From NCBI RefSeq assembly GCF_026241855.1, contig NZ_JAPJDC010000001.1, forward strand, positions 3,472,001 through 3,536,000: DNA of 64,000 nt, in the 5' to 3' direction. Positions within the stretch are counted from its first letter, which is position 1. Each line of letters opens with the position of its first letter. A program made the translations under genes and the position numbers. Below the pieces are notes generated by a model. It did not search any database. It saw only the letters and a program-made list of their open reading frames with translations, and was not told the origin of the DNA. Shown here piece after piece: positions 35,907 to 48,868 of the stretch. Origin of the DNA: Curtobacterium flaccumfaciens pv. betae (GTDB taxonomy: Bacteria; Actinomycetota; Actinomycetes; Actinomycetales; Microbacteriaceae).

Positions 35907-37574
35907 TCACGCGACGACGCGCAGGATCTCGTCGACGCTCGTCATGCCGAGCTTGACCTTCTCGAAGCCGTCCTGGCGGAGCGTGAGCATGCCCTGCTGC
36001 TGGGCGACGCGGCTGATCTCCGCGCTCGAGGCGCGACCGACGGCGAGCCGCTCGATCTCCTCGGTCACGGTCATGACCTCGTGCAGGGCGATGCGGCCGC
36101 GGTACCCGGTGTTCGAGCACACCGCGCAGCCGACCGGGGCGAAGAACGCGGGCATCTCGTCACCGGGAGCCAGGAAACCGAGTGCCCGGAGCTGCTCGAT
36201 CTCGTACACGGCTGGCGCCTTGCACCGGTCGCACAGCCGGCGGGCGAGTCGCTGGGCGACGACGGAGTCGAGGGCGGACCCGACCAGGAACGGCTCGATG
36301 TCCATCTCGGTCAGGCGGGTCACGGCCGAGGGCGCGTCGTTGGTGTGCAGGGTCGAGAGCACGAGGTGCCCGGTGAGCGACGCCTCGATCGCGATCTGGG
36401 CGGTCTCGTGGTCGCGGATCTCACCGAGCAGCACGACGTCGGGGTCGGACCGGAGGATAGAGCGGAGCGCGGACGCGAACGTCAGGCCGGCCTTCGGGTT
36501 GACCTGCACCTGGTTGATGCCGGCCATCCGGTACTCGACCGGGTCCTCCACCGTGATGACGTTGATCTCGGGCTTCGCCACGGCGTTGAGGGTCGTGTAC
36601 AGCGTCGTCGACTTGCCCGAACCGGTGGGACCGGTGACCAGGATCATGCCGTACGGCTTCGAGTAGGACCGCTGGTACGCCTGGAAGTTCTGCTCGAGGA
36701 GGTTGAGGTCCTTGAGGGTCAGCGAGGTGTTCGTGTTGTCGAGGATCCGCATGACGACCTTCTCACCCCACACGGTGGGCAGCGTCGCGACGCGGAGGTC
36801 GATCTGCCGGCCGCCGTGGCGCACGGACATGCGGCCGTCCTGCGGCTTGCGACGCTCGGCGATGTCGATGTCGCTCATGATCTTCAGGCGGCTGATCACG
36901 CCGTTCTGGATGTTCTTCGGCGCCGGCGCCATCTCGTGCAGCACGCCGTCGATGCGGTACCGGATCCGGACCTCGTGCTCGCCGGGCTCGATGTGGATGT
37001 CGGACGCGTGGTCCTGGATGGCCTGCGACACGAGCAGGTTCACGAAGCGGACGATCGGCACGTCGTCGAGGGCACCGTCGGCGATGTCGACCTGCGCCTT
37101 CGAGGTCGTCGACGCTTCTTCTTCGAGCGACGACGTCAGGTCGTTCAGCTCGTCGTCGGCGCGCAGGTACCGGTCGAGGGCAGCGACGAGGTCGCGCTCC
37201 TCGACCTGCAGCGGCTTGATCGCCCGGCCGGACGCCGTCCGGGCGTCGTCGATGGCGAGCACGTTGGTGGGGTTCACCATCGCGAGGATGAGCAGGTCGC
37301 CCTCGAACCCGACACCGAGTACACCGTGGCGACGGCACAGGGCGGCCGGCAGGATCGACACCGCGGTGCCGTCGACGGGGTAGTCGCTCAGCGGGACGGT
37401 GCGGGAGTTGTTCGACGCGGCCCGGGCGGTGATGAACTGGGCCTCGCTCACGACGCCCTGGTCGACCAGGCCGCGGATGGCGCGCTCGTCGAGGTCCTCG
37501 TCACCCGTCATCGCATCGAGGTGCTCGATCGGCAGGGCGCCGTTCAGGATGAGGATCTCGGACAGGGTCGCCAT
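35907..37574 (-). CDS. pilB: Pilus assembly ATPase PilB
   Basis: Extension motor. The 555-residue product has an N-terminal MshEN/T2SSE-N domain (to about 145), then the catalytic core: SDIHIEPGEHEVRIRYRIDG (191-210), Walker A GPTGSGKST (315-323), Asp box TVEDPVEY, Walker B PDVVLLGEIRD, and His box LVLSTLHTNDAPSAVTR. The zinc tetracysteine is C448, C451, C483 and C486. The ATG at 37574 has a GGAGGCACGG motif upstream. It is the first gene of the pilus cluster, with a 178-base upstream region that holds an inverted repeat shared with pilA. Confidence 0.95.
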   Translation of the reverse strand: MATLSEILILNGALPIEHLDAMTGDEDLDERAIRGLVDQGVVSEAQFITARAASNNSRTVPLSDYPVDGTAVSILPAALCRRHGVLGVGFEGDLLILAMVNPTNVLAIDDARTASGRAIKPLQVEERDLVAALDRYLRADDELNDLTSSLEEEASTTSKAQVDIADGALDDVPIVRFVNLLVSQAIQDHASDIHIEPGEHEVRIRYRIDGVLHEMAPAPKNIQNGVISRLKIMSDIDIAERRKPQDGRMSVRHGGRQIDLRVATLPTVWGEKVVMRILDNTNTSLTLKDLNLLEQNFQAYQRSYSKPYGMILVTGPTGSGKSTTLYTTLNAVAKPEINVITVEDPVEYRMAGINQVQVNPKAGLTFASALRSILRSDPDVVLLGEIRDHETAQIAIEASLTGHLVLSTLHTNDAPSAVTRLTEMDIEPFLVGSALDSVVAQRLARRLCDRCKAPAVYEIEQLRALGFLAPGDEMPAFFAPVGCAVCSNTGYRGRIALHEVMTVTEEIERLAVGRASSAEISRVAQQQGMLTLRQDGFEKVKLGMTSVDEILRVVA

Positions 37575-37713
37575 GAGTCCCGTGCCTCCTTGGACTCGCG
37601 CACGGCGAGACGTCGTCGGGTGATGCGCCACCAGGGATGTGGCGCCCGACCACGCTACTTCTGGGGCCCTCGCCGACCGCAGTCCCAGAAAGAGGGGGCG
37701 GAGGGGGTCCGGC

Positions 37714-37731
37714 TGCACCCAGAACTGGGGT
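37714..37731 (-). promoter_or_regulatory. Inverted repeat upstream of pilB, shared with pilA
   Basis: On the minus strand ACCCCAGTTCTGGGTGCA, a near-palindrome, starts about 157 bases upstream of the pilB ATG. The same ACCCCnGTTnCTGGG core occurs upstream of pilA at 33009-33027, at a similar distance from the start. A second hairpin, GCGCCAC/GTGGCGC, lies nearer to pilB (37623-37643). Candidate operator or activator site for the pilus genes; no regulator gene is seen nearby. Confidence 0.45.
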
Positions 37732-37752
37732 CCACGACCCGTTCGGCCCCGG

Positions 37753-38781
37753 TCAGAGGGACACCGAGGCCGTGACGTGGACCTCGCCCCGGACGAATCC
37801 GAGCCGCTCGTAGATCCGGGCCGCGCCGCTCGGGTTCTCGGTGTCGACGTCCAGCACCGCAGCGGACAGCCCGTCCGCTCGCATCGCCGCGAGTGCAGCG
37901 CCGAGCACGAGCGGCGCCAACCCGCGACCACGCGCGGAACGGGTGACGCCGACCCAGTGCACGTACCCGAACGCCCGACCGCGTGCGGCGAACCCGTCCG
38001 GATCGACCTCGACGACGGCGAAGGCGAGCACGTTGCCCAGTGGATCGACCACGAGTCGGGACAGGTCGAGCCGGCTCTTCGGTGCAGTGAGGAAGCCCCG
38101 CCAGTCGGACGCGACCATCGGCTGCGAGCCCCAGTGGTCGCGGAAGGCGTCGTTCTTGGCAGCCCGCATCGGCTCGATGTCGTCCGCGGCCGCTGGTCGG
38201 AGGACCAGACCGTCGGGGAACGCGGGCGTCGGGGGGCCGTCGACGGCATGGTCGGCGAAGACGAGCTCCATCTCGACCCAGTGCCGGACCGGCCGGAACC
38301 CGAGCCGCTCGGCGAGGGCGAGGACGGGAGCACCGGAGCGGCCACCGACGTCGAGGGTCGCGGGAAGGTCGAGGTCGAGCGCGGCGAGCCGTTGCTGCGC
38401 TCGACCGACCTGCCACGCGAGGACCCGGCGCCCGACACCACGGCTCCGGTACCGGGGGTGGACCGCACCGCCGAGCACCGCCCGCGCCGCGGTGACCCGG
38501 GAAGGGACGTCGATGACGATGCCGTAGGCCTGCACATGTCCGTCAGGATCGACGCCCACCACCGTGTCCCGATCGACGATGAGCCCTTCGGTGGACAACG
38601 AGCGGTCGAGGTCCGCTGTGGAGGGACGGGCACGAGGATCGTCGAGTGCGGCGGCAGCGACCGCGACCGCGTGCATGCCCACCAGGTCGTCGCGCGATCC
38701 CGGACGGAAGACGATGCCGCCCACTGGTGACGGCAGTTCGAGCCGGGGCGAGGCGGGAATCCGTTCGCGCAGCGTTGCCAT
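37753..38781 (-). CDS. Tandem GNAT-domain N-acetyltransferase (mycothiol-synthase-like architecture)
   Basis: 342 residues with two GNAT domains. The first (about 20-165) is weak at its acetyl-CoA loop (HPRYRSRGVGRRVLAWQVGRA). The second (about 185-335) has a good loop (VTRSARGRGLAPLVLGAAL) and ends with a typical strand (ARIYERLGFV). Two-domain acetyltransferases of this length include MshD, the last step of mycothiol synthesis, but similarity outside the acetyl-CoA sites is not strong enough to say so. ATG at 38781. It is divergent from the VOC gene and downstream of the pilB upstream region. Confidence 0.8.
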   Translation of the reverse strand: MATLRERIPASPRLELPSPVGGIVFRPGSRDDLVGMHAVAVAAAALDDPRARPSTADLDRSLSTEGLIVDRDTVVGVDPDGHVQAYGIVIDVPSRVTAARAVLGGAVHPRYRSRGVGRRVLAWQVGRAQQRLAALDLDLPATLDVGGRSGAPVLALAERLGFRPVRHWVEMELVFADHAVDGPPTPAFPDGLVLRPAAADDIEPMRAAKNDAFRDHWGSQPMVASDWRGFLTAPKSRLDLSRLVVDPLGNVLAFAVVEVDPDGFAARGRAFGYVHWVGVTRSARGRGLAPLVLGAALAAMRADGLSAAVLDVDTENPSGAARIYERLGFVRGEVHVTASVSL

Positions 38782-38866
38782 GACACCACCCTGCCACGCG
38801 GGCCGGACAGCGCGGCACCGCGGAATCCCTCTCGACGCGCGCCCCCACCCGGGCACATGATGAGTC

Positions 38867-39262
38867 ATGGACATCACGAGCGTGACCGTGGGGTTACCCG
38901 TCAGCGACATCGAGGCGTCCTGCCTCTGGTACGGCGCGGTCTTCGAGCGCACCGAGCCGGACCTCGAGCCCGAGGACGGCGTCGCCGAGTACGAGGTCGG
39001 CGGCATCTGGATCCAGCTCTACGTCGACGAACAGGCCGAGGAGAACCCGGTCAGCGTCCGCTTCGGCGTCGACGACGTCGCCGCGCAGCACGCACGCATC
39101 GGCGCGCTCGGCATCGACATCGGCCCCGTCGAGTGCGTCGACGGGGCGGTCGACTGGTTCGACGTCCGCGACCCCGACGGCAACGTGCTGAGCCTGTTCT
39201 CGCTGGTCGACGAGACCGGTCGCGGTTCCGGCCGCGACAACGGCGCGGGCCGCGCGCTCTAG
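38867..39262 (+). CDS. VOC (glyoxalase/bleomycin-resistance fold) family protein
   Basis: A 131-residue single-domain protein with two beta-alpha-beta-beta-beta modules. It starts MDITSVTVGLPVSDIEASCLWYGAVF; the second module ends WFDVRDPDGNVLSLFSLVDE, the family signature with its terminal metal-ligand Glu position. The substrate cannot be told: VOC proteins include glyoxalases, dioxygenases and resistance proteins. Divergently transcribed from the GNAT gene with an 85-base spacer. ATG at 38867. Confidence 0.8.
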   Translation: MDITSVTVGLPVSDIEASCLWYGAVFERTEPDLEPEDGVAEYEVGGIWIQLYVDEQAEENPVSVRFGVDDVAAQHARIGALGIDIGPVECVDGAVDWFDVRDPDGNVLSLFSLVDETGRGSGRDNGAGRAL

Positions 39263-39276
39263 CCGCGACCCCACGG

Positions 39277-39320
39277 CGGACGGGAGGCCCGTGCCGGCCC
39301 CGCACCGCGCCTCCAGGCCG
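39277..39320. repeat. Inverted pair of the dispersed REP-like motif
   Basis: CGGACGGGAGGCCCGT at 39277-39292 and, inverted, CCGCGCCTCCAGGCCG at 39305-39320, in the convergent space between the VOC gene and the rpoC terminator. The two copies are 12 bases apart and can pair. Confidence 0.65.
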
Positions 39321-39339
39321 TCACGTGGTGACGACACAA

Positions 39340-39375
39340 CGAAGGCCCCGCCTCCTTGCGGAGACGGGGCCTTCG
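39340..39375 (-). terminator. Terminator of rpoBC
   Basis: On the minus strand CGAAGGCCCCG pairs with CGGGGCCTTCG. An inner part of the hairpin (TCTCCGCAAGGAGG) pairs to extend it. It starts 16 bases after the rpoC stop and is followed by TTGTGTCGTC. It is nearly symmetric and could also serve the VOC gene. Confidence 0.8.
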
Positions 39376-39391
39376 TGGGATCACATCAGGC

Positions 39392-43273
<3,882 letters not shown>

Positions 43274-43317
43274 TGTTCTTCTCTCTTGCTGATTCAGGCT
43301 TCGATGTACGGGCGGGA

Positions 43318-46300
43318 TCAGATGTCGTCGACAGAGGACGACTCGAACCGCGAGGAGATGTTGATGCCCAGCTCCTCCGCAGCGCGGAAGACCTCGTCAT
43401 CGTTGTCGCGCAGGCTGACCGCCTGGCCGTCGGCCGAGAGGACCTCGACGTTCAGGCAGAGCGACTGCATCTCCTTCATGAGGACCTTGAAGGACTCGGG
43501 GATGCCGGGTTCCTGGATGTTCTCGCCCTTGACGATCGCCTCGTAGACCTTCACGCGGCCGAGGATGTCGTCGGACTTGATCGTCAGGAGCTCCTGGAGG
43601 GCGTAGGCGGCGCCGTACGCTTCGAGCGCCCACACCTCCATCTCACCGAATCGCTGTCCACCGAACTGCGCCTTACCACCCAGCGGCTGCTGCGTGATCA
43701 TCGAGTACGGACCGGTCGAACGCGCGTGGATCTTGTCGTCGACCAGGTGGTGCAGCTTGAGGATGTACATGTAGCCGACCGAGACGGGCTCCGGGAACGG
43801 CTCGCCGGAGCGGCCGTCGAAGAGCTGCGCCTTGCCGGACGAGCCGATCAGGCGCTCGCCGTCGCGGTTCGGGAGGGTCGAGTCGAGGAGGCCCTCGATC
43901 TCGCGCTCGTACGCACCGTCGAACACCGGGGTGGCGACCTTGGTGCCGGGCTCGGCGCTGTGCGCTGCCTCCGGCAGGTTCTCGGCCCAGTCCTGGATGC
44001 CCTCGACGTTCCAGCCCTGCTTGGCGAGCCACCCGAGGTGGATCTCGAGCACCTGGCCGAAGTTCATGCGGCCGGGGACGCCGAGCGGGTTGAGGACGAT
44101 GTCGACGGGGGTGCCGTCGGCGAGGAACGGCATGTCCTCGACCGGGAGGATGGTCGAGATGACGCCCTTGTTGCCGTGACGACCGGCGAGCTTGTCACCC
44201 GCGGTGATCTTGCGCTTCTGGGCGATGTAGACGACCACGCGCTGGTTGACGCCCGAGCCGAGCTCGTCGTCGCCGTCCTGCGAGTCGAACACCTTGACGC
44301 CGATGATCGTGCCCTCTTCACCGTGGGGCACCTTGAGCGAGGTGTCGCGGACTTCGCGCGACTTCTCGTTGAAGATGGCACGGAGCAGACGCTCCTCGGC
44401 GCTCAGCTCGGTCTCGCCCTTCGGCGTGACCTTGCCGACGAGGATGTCGCCGGGGCGGACCTCGGCACCGATGCGGATGATGCCGCGCTCGTCGAGGTCG
44501 GCCAGCAGGTCCGGGCTGACGTTGGGGAGGTCACGCGTGATCTCCTCCTTGCCGAGCTTGGTGTCGCGGGCGTCGACCTCGTACTCCTCGATGTGGATCG
44601 AGGAGAGCGTGTCGTCCTTGATGAGGTTCTGCGACAGGATCATCGCGTCCTCGTAGTTGTAGCCCTCCCACGGCATGAACGCGACGAGGAGGTTCTTGCC
44701 GAGCGCGAGCTCGCCGTTCTCCGTCGCGGGACCGTCGGCGATGACCTCGCCCTGCTCCACGCGCTCGCCTGCGGAGACGATGACGCGGTGGTTGTAGCTC
44801 GTGCCCTGGTTGGAGCGGTCGAACTTGCGCAGGTAGTAGGTCTGCGTGCCGCCCTCGTCGAGCTGCAGGGTGACGGCGTCGGCCGAGACCTCGGAGACGA
44901 CACCGGCCTTGTCGGCGGTGACGACGTCGCCGGCGTCGATGGCCGTGTAGCCCTCCATGCCGGTGCCGACGAGCGGCGACTCGGAACGGAGCAGCGGGAC
45001 GGCCTGACGCTGCATGTTCGCACCCATGAGGGCGCGGTTCGCGTCGTCGTGCTCGAGGAACGGGATGAGCGACGTCGCGACCGACACCATCTGGCGCGGG
45101 GAGACGTCCATGTAGTCGACCTCGTCCTTGGCGACGAGTTCGACCTCGCCACCCTTCTTGCGGACGAGCACCTTGTCGTCGGCGAAGTGGAAGTCGTTCG
45201 TCAGCGGGGCGTTTGCCTGCGCGACGACGAAGTCGTCCTCTTCCGAAGCGGTGAGGTAGTCGATGGTCTTCGTGACCTCGCCGTCGACGACGCGACGGTA
45301 CGGGGTCTCGATGAAGCCGAAGGAGTTGATCCGACCGAACGACGCGAGCGAACCGATCAGGCCGATGTTCGGGCCTTCCGGGGTCTCGATCGGGCACATG
45401 CGGCCGTAGTGCGACGGGTGGACGTCACGGACCTCGACGCCGGCACGCTCACGGGACAGACCACCCGGGCCGAGGGCCGAGAGACGACGCTTGTGCGTCA
45501 GGCCCGCGAGCGGGTTGTTCTGGTCCATGAACTGCGACAGCTGGGACGTTCCGAAGAACTCCTTGATCGCGGCGACGACCGGACGCACGTTGATGAGCGT
45601 CTGGGGCGTGATCGCCTCGATGTCCTGCGTGGTCATGCGCTCGCGGACGACGCGCTCCATGCGGGACAGACCCGTGCGGACCTGGTTCTGGATGAGCTCG
45701 CCGACGGCGCGGATGCGACGGTTGCCGAAGTGGTCGATGTCGTCCACGTCGAGGCGCAGCTGCACCGGCTCGCCGTCACGGACGCCGTCGATCGTGGTGC
45801 GCTCAGCGTGCAGCGACACCAGGTACTTGATCGTCGCGACGATGTCCTTGACGGTGAGCACCGAGTCGGACAGCGGGGCGTCCATGCCGAGCTTGCGGTT
45901 GACCTTGTAGCGGCCGACCTTCGCCAGGTCGTAACGCTTCGGGTTGAAGTAGAAGTTGTCGAGGAGCGCACGCGCGGCCTCGGCAGCGACCTGCTCGCCC
46001 GGACGGAGCTTGCGGTAGATGTCCTTGAGCGCCTCTTCCTTCGTGAGGACGGCGTCCTTCTCGAGGGTCGACTCGATCGACGCGAAGCCCTGGAACTCGT
46101 CCATGATCTCTTCGCTCGTCAGGCCGAGGGCCTTGAGGAAGACGGTCACGGACTGCTTGCGCTTGCGGTCGATGCGCACGCCCACCTGGTCGCGCTTGTC
46201 GATCTCGAACTCGAGCCAGGCACCACGCGACGGGATGATCCGCGCCGAGTAGATGTCCTTGTCGGAGGTCTTCTCCTGCTGGCGCTCGAAGTACACGCCG

Positions 46301-46806
46301 GGCGAACGGACGAGCTGCGACACGACGACGCGCTCGGTGCCGTTGATGATGAACGTGCCGCGTTCGGTCATGAGCGGGAAGTCGCCCATGAAGACCGTCT
46401 GCGTCTTGATCTCACCCGTCATGTGGTTCATGAACTCGGCGTTGACGTACAGCGGAGCGGCGTAGGTCTTGCCGCGCTCCTTGCAGTCGTCGATCGAGTA
46501 CTTCGGGTCTTCGAGCTCCGGCGCGGTGAACGAGAGCTGCATGGTCTCGCCGAGGTCCTCGATCGGGGAGATCTCCTCGAAGATCTCCTCGAGCCCCGAG
46601 TGCAGCGCGAGGTCGGTACGACCCTGCTCCTGCCCTTCGGCGAGGCGGGCCTTCCAGACGTCGTTGCCGACGAGCCAGTCGAAGCTCTCCGTCTGGAGTG
46701 CGAGCAGATCAGGAACCGTGAGGGTGTCCGTGATCTTGGCGAACGAGAGTCGCGAGTGGTTGCGACCGTTCTTGGGGTTGGTGGATGCGTTGGGCGCAGC
46801 AGCCAA
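43318..46806 (-). CDS. rpoB: DNA-directed RNA polymerase subunit beta
   Basis: 1162 residues from a TTG start at 46806 ([20 protein letters not shown]), chosen because GGAGGT lies 7 bases upstream; the frame remains open to 47154 but those residues are leader. The rifampicin pocket reads [28 protein letters not shown]: the residues that mutate to resistance (Asp in FMDQ, His in LTHK, Ser in RLSAL) are wild type, with a natural Ala where many species have Ser. The C-terminus holds [23 protein letters not shown]. First gene of rpoBC, promoter at 47080-47109. Confidence 0.98.
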   Translation of the reverse strand: MAAAPNASTNPKNGRNHSRLSFAKITDTLTVPDLLALQTESFDWLVGNDVWKARLAEGQEQGRTDLALHSGLEEIFEEISPIEDLGETMQLSFTAPELEDPKYSIDDCKERGKTYAAPLYVNAEFMNHMTGEIKTQTVFMGDFPLMTERGTFIINGTERVVVSQLVRSPGVYFERQQEKTSDKDIYSARIIPSRGAWLEFEIDKRDQVGVRIDRKRKQSVTVFLKALGLTSEEIMDEFQGFASIESTLEKDAVLTKEEALKDIYRKLRPGEQVAAEAARALLDNFYFNPKRYDLAKVGRYKVNRKLGMDAPLSDSVLTVKDIVATIKYLVSLHAERTTIDGVRDGEPVQLRLDVDDIDHFGNRRIRAVGELIQNQVRTGLSRMERVVRERMTTQDIEAITPQTLINVRPVVAAIKEFFGTSQLSQFMDQNNPLAGLTHKRRLSALGPGGLSRERAGVEVRDVHPSHYGRMCPIETPEGPNIGLIGSLASFGRINSFGFIETPYRRVVDGEVTKTIDYLTASEEDDFVVAQANAPLTNDFHFADDKVLVRKKGGEVELVAKDEVDYMDVSPRQMVSVATSLIPFLEHDDANRALMGANMQRQAVPLLRSESPLVGTGMEGYTAIDAGDVVTADKAGVVSEVSADAVTLQLDEGGTQTYYLRKFDRSNQGTSYNHRVIVSAGERVEQGEVIADGPATENGELALGKNLLVAFMPWEGYNYEDAMILSQNLIKDDTLSSIHIEEYEVDARDTKLGKEEITRDLPNVSPDLLADLDERGIIRIGAEVRPGDILVGKVTPKGETELSAEERLLRAIFNEKSREVRDTSLKVPHGEEGTIIGVKVFDSQDGDDELGSGVNQRVVVYIAQKRKITAGDKLAGRHGNKGVISTILPVEDMPFLADGTPVDIVLNPLGVPGRMNFGQVLEIHLGWLAKQGWNVEGIQDWAENLPEAAHSAEPGTKVATPVFDGAYEREIEGLLDSTLPNRDGERLIGSSGKAQLFDGRSGEPFPEPVSVGYMYILKLHHLVDDKIHARSTGPYSMITQQPLGGKAQFGGQRFGEMEVWALEAYGAAYALQELLTIKSDDILGRVKVYEAIVKGENIQEPGIPESFKVLMKEMQSLCLNVEVLSADGQAVSLRDNDDEVFRAAEELGINISSRFESSSVDDI

Positions 46807-46809
46807 GGG

Positions 46810-47207
46810 TGTGACCTCCGGTAGGCCCCGTCGGGCCGACACTGACGAGCAGTGTGTAGGTGAGTGGATTGATCGCTCGGCGAACCCTGAGATGCAAGCC
46901 CTGCGACCACGCCGACGCGTGCCTGACGCGGAACGTCGGTGCACGTGTGGGATGATCTCCGTGAGCGGTACCCGCCGCCATATACGGGTCCGGCTGCACC
47001 AGGGCGAGATGAGTTTCTGTCTCAGAACTCTGCGTCGACCGCAATATGACGACACGGATGCCAGGGAGCGCGAACTGTCATCATAGTTCGCTCCGTGGCG
47101 CGCTGTCCAGTCCCGGCTTGACCGGATTCGGCAGTGGCGTGTATAAGCCGCCACGCACCGCTTCCATTCCCGTGCTCAGCCGGGTCCGTGCTCAGCCGAG
47201 CCCCTGA
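46810..47207. other. rpoB leader and upstream spacer, no gene
   Basis: About 400 bases without coding sequence. Contents: the rpoB leader RNA (46807-47073), the rpoBC promoter, and a second promoter-like pair on the plus strand: TTGACC (47118-47123) and TATAAG (47142-47147), 18 bases apart. The plus-strand pair would fire away from rpoB, antisense to the gene at 47208-47852. Confidence 0.55.
47080..47109 (-). promoter_or_regulatory. Promoter of rpoBC
   Basis: On the minus strand TGGACA (47109-47104) and TATGAT (47085-47080), 18 bases apart, in a locally AT-richer stretch. The start point would be near 47073, giving a leader of about 265 bases before the TTG. Long rpoB leaders are usual in actinobacteria and often carry attenuation signals; none could be picked out by eye here. 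Confidence 0.7.
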
Positions 47208-47852
47208 TCAACCGAGACGCTCGCGCTCGACGTGATCCGCGCCTCCCGGCCCGCCCGGCAGTCCTGCCAGCGCACGGAACGCGTCCTCCGGTCGACGCGT
47301 GCGGACGAACGTGACCCGGCCCCGGTCGTCCGTGAGCTCGATGCCGAGCCCCGGCGTGAGGATGAGCGCACGCACGCCGCGACGGATCCGCAGGCCGACA
47401 CCGCCGTAGGTGGCCGCGTCCGCCTCGACCAGGCGGACGTCGGTGATCCGCCGGCGCGGGATGCGCCGCGGCGGGAGCGGACGGAAGTGCAGGGTCACGT
47501 GCCGCTCGGTGACGGTGAACCCGGCACGCGCGAGCAGGAGCAGCGCCCCGAGGGCGACGGCGAGCAGGGCCGGCACCAGCAGCGCGACCTCCGGCGCGTC
47601 CCCGGGCCAGCCGAGCACGGCGGCGGACAGGCCGGCGCCGCCGACGAGCAGCGCCGTGCCGACGACCCGCATCCAGGTGGGCGCCGTCTCGCGGTCGGCG
47701 TGGAACGGCAGGGAGGCACGCGAAGCGCGCGACGGCCGGGAAGCGCGGGTCGGTCGGGAGGCCCGGATCACCCGGGCGGGTCGGGTGCCGGCCCGGCGGG
47801 TGTCCGGGGTGGTGGAACGAGCGGTGGGCACGCTCATGGTGTCGGCGGTCAT
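47208..47852 (-). CDS. Membrane protein with PH-like (bacterial PH) domain
   Basis: 214 residues: a basic N-terminal tail with repeated RASRP units (residues 30-48), two membrane segments (about 62-82 and 88-109), then a beta-rich cytoplasmic domain. That domain (FTVTERHVTLHF, ITDVRLVEAD, GIELTDDRGRVTFVRT) resembles bacterial PH domains of the YdbT/bPH type. Role unknown. A copy of the dispersed motif (CGGTCGGGAGGCCCGG, 47751-47766) is inside the tail coding region. It is the first gene beyond the rpoB leader and runs in the same direction. Confidence 0.7.
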   Translation of the reverse strand: MTADTMSVPTARSTTPDTRRAGTRPARVIRASRPTRASRPSRASRASLPFHADRETAPTWMRVVGTALLVGGAGLSAAVLGWPGDAPEVALLVPALLAVALGALLLLARAGFTVTERHVTLHFRPLPPRRIPRRRITDVRLVEADAATYGGVGLRIRRGVRALILTPGLGIELTDDRGRVTFVRTRRPEDAFRALAGLPGGPGGADHVERERLG

Positions 47853-48184
47853 GACGGAGGTCTCCTGCGGCGGATCAGCAGTGGTGCACTCGTCATCGGG
47901 TGCGGTGCGTTCGACGGCCAGCGCGCGCGGGTGGCCGGAGGGGTGACGCGCAGCAGCACGCCGACGACGCGCACGCTCGAGCGGTGGGGGCGCTCACGGG
48001 CACGTCGTGGTCACGGTGTCCGGGCGGACGCGTGGAGTGTGGGGCACACACGCATCGACGCTCTGGCGTCGTGACGACAGGCGTCAACGGTACGCAACGA
48101 GTCTTGGCGTCCGCTGGTCGTCCATGTGTACGCATTCACGTGTCCGCGGTGCGTCGCCTGGGGACGACGGGGTGCTGCTGACGG
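47853..48184. other. Intergenic spacer, no gene recognised
   Basis: 332 bases between the PH-like gene and the response regulator, both on the minus strand. Short open frames exist on both strands, but none has a plausible binding site together with a recognisable product. It presumably holds the promoter of the PH-like gene (minus strand) and the end of the two-component operon. No tRNA or clear hairpin was found. Confidence 0.4.
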
Positions 48185-48868
48185 TCAGCGCAGGACGCGG
48201 GCGACGGCCTCGGCGCGGGTCCGGACCCCGAGCTTCGCGAACACCTGGTTCACGTACGACTTCACGGTGGGGACCGTCAGGAACAGCTCGGCGGCGATCT
48301 GCGGGTTCGTCCGGCCGTCCGCGATCCGCTCGAGGACGTCCAGTTCGCGCGGGGTGAGATCCGGGAACCGGGCAGCGAGGGACCGGCCCGGATCAGCTCC
48401 CGCCGGCGCAGCGGAACCAGCAGCGGCGCCGGCATCGGCACCAGCACCACCGGCGAGGCGCGCCACCAGCCGCGCCCCCACGGTCGCGTCGAAGGTCGAC
48501 TGCCCGGCGGCCACCGCCCGCACCGCGGTCGCGATCTCCGCCCGACCGGCGTCCTTCGTCAGGTAGCCGCGCGCGCCCGCCCGCAGCGCGGTGACGATGG
48601 AGTCGTCGTCGGCGTAGGTCGTCAGCACCAGGACCGCCACCCCGGGGTGCTCGGCGACGATCCGCGCGGTCGCGGTCGGCCCGTCGACCCCCGGCATCCG
48701 CAGGTCCATCAGGACGACGTCGGGCACGTACCGGTCGACGGCGGCGATCGCCTCGGCACCGTCCGCCGCCTGCCCGACGACCTGCAGGTCGGGCACGAGC
48801 GACAGCACCGTCACCAGGCCGTCGCGGACGATGGCCTGGTCGTCGACCACGAGCACCCGGATCGTCAC
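48185..48868 (-). CDS. Two-component response regulator, NarL/LuxR family
   Basis: 227 residues from GTG at 48868. The receiver domain (3-120) has the acidic pair in VLVVDDQ, the phospho-acceptor in VVLMDLRMPGVDG, Thr in LTTYAD and Lys in YLTKDAG. An Ala/Gly linker leads to a LuxR-type helix-turn-helix: LTPRELDVLERIADGRTNPQIAAELFLTVPTVKSYVNQVFAKL. The start overlaps the kinase stop (GTGA), the standard cotranscribed pair. The target genes are unknown; the membrane protein at 50076 is the obvious candidate. Confidence 0.93.
   Translation of the reverse strand: MTIRVLVVDDQAIVRDGLVTVLSLVPDLQVVGQAADGAEAIAAVDRYVPDVVLMDLRMPGVDGPTATARIVAEHPGVAVLVLTTYADDDSIVTALRAGARGYLTKDAGRAEIATAVRAVAAGQSTFDATVGARLVARLAGGAGADAGAAAGSAAPAGADPGRSLAARFPDLTPRELDVLERIADGRTNPQIAAELFLTVPTVKSYVNQVFAKLGVRTRAEAVARVLR

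Noticed and set aside
46807-47154. N-terminal extension of RpoB up to 47154
   Set aside because: The extra residues are not RpoB-like and the promoter lies inside this interval; TTG 46806 has a perfectly placed GGAGGT.
47853-48184. Small coding regions on both strands in the spacer
   Set aside because: No good ribosome binding site together with a product having recognisable features; composition is like other non-coding shadows.
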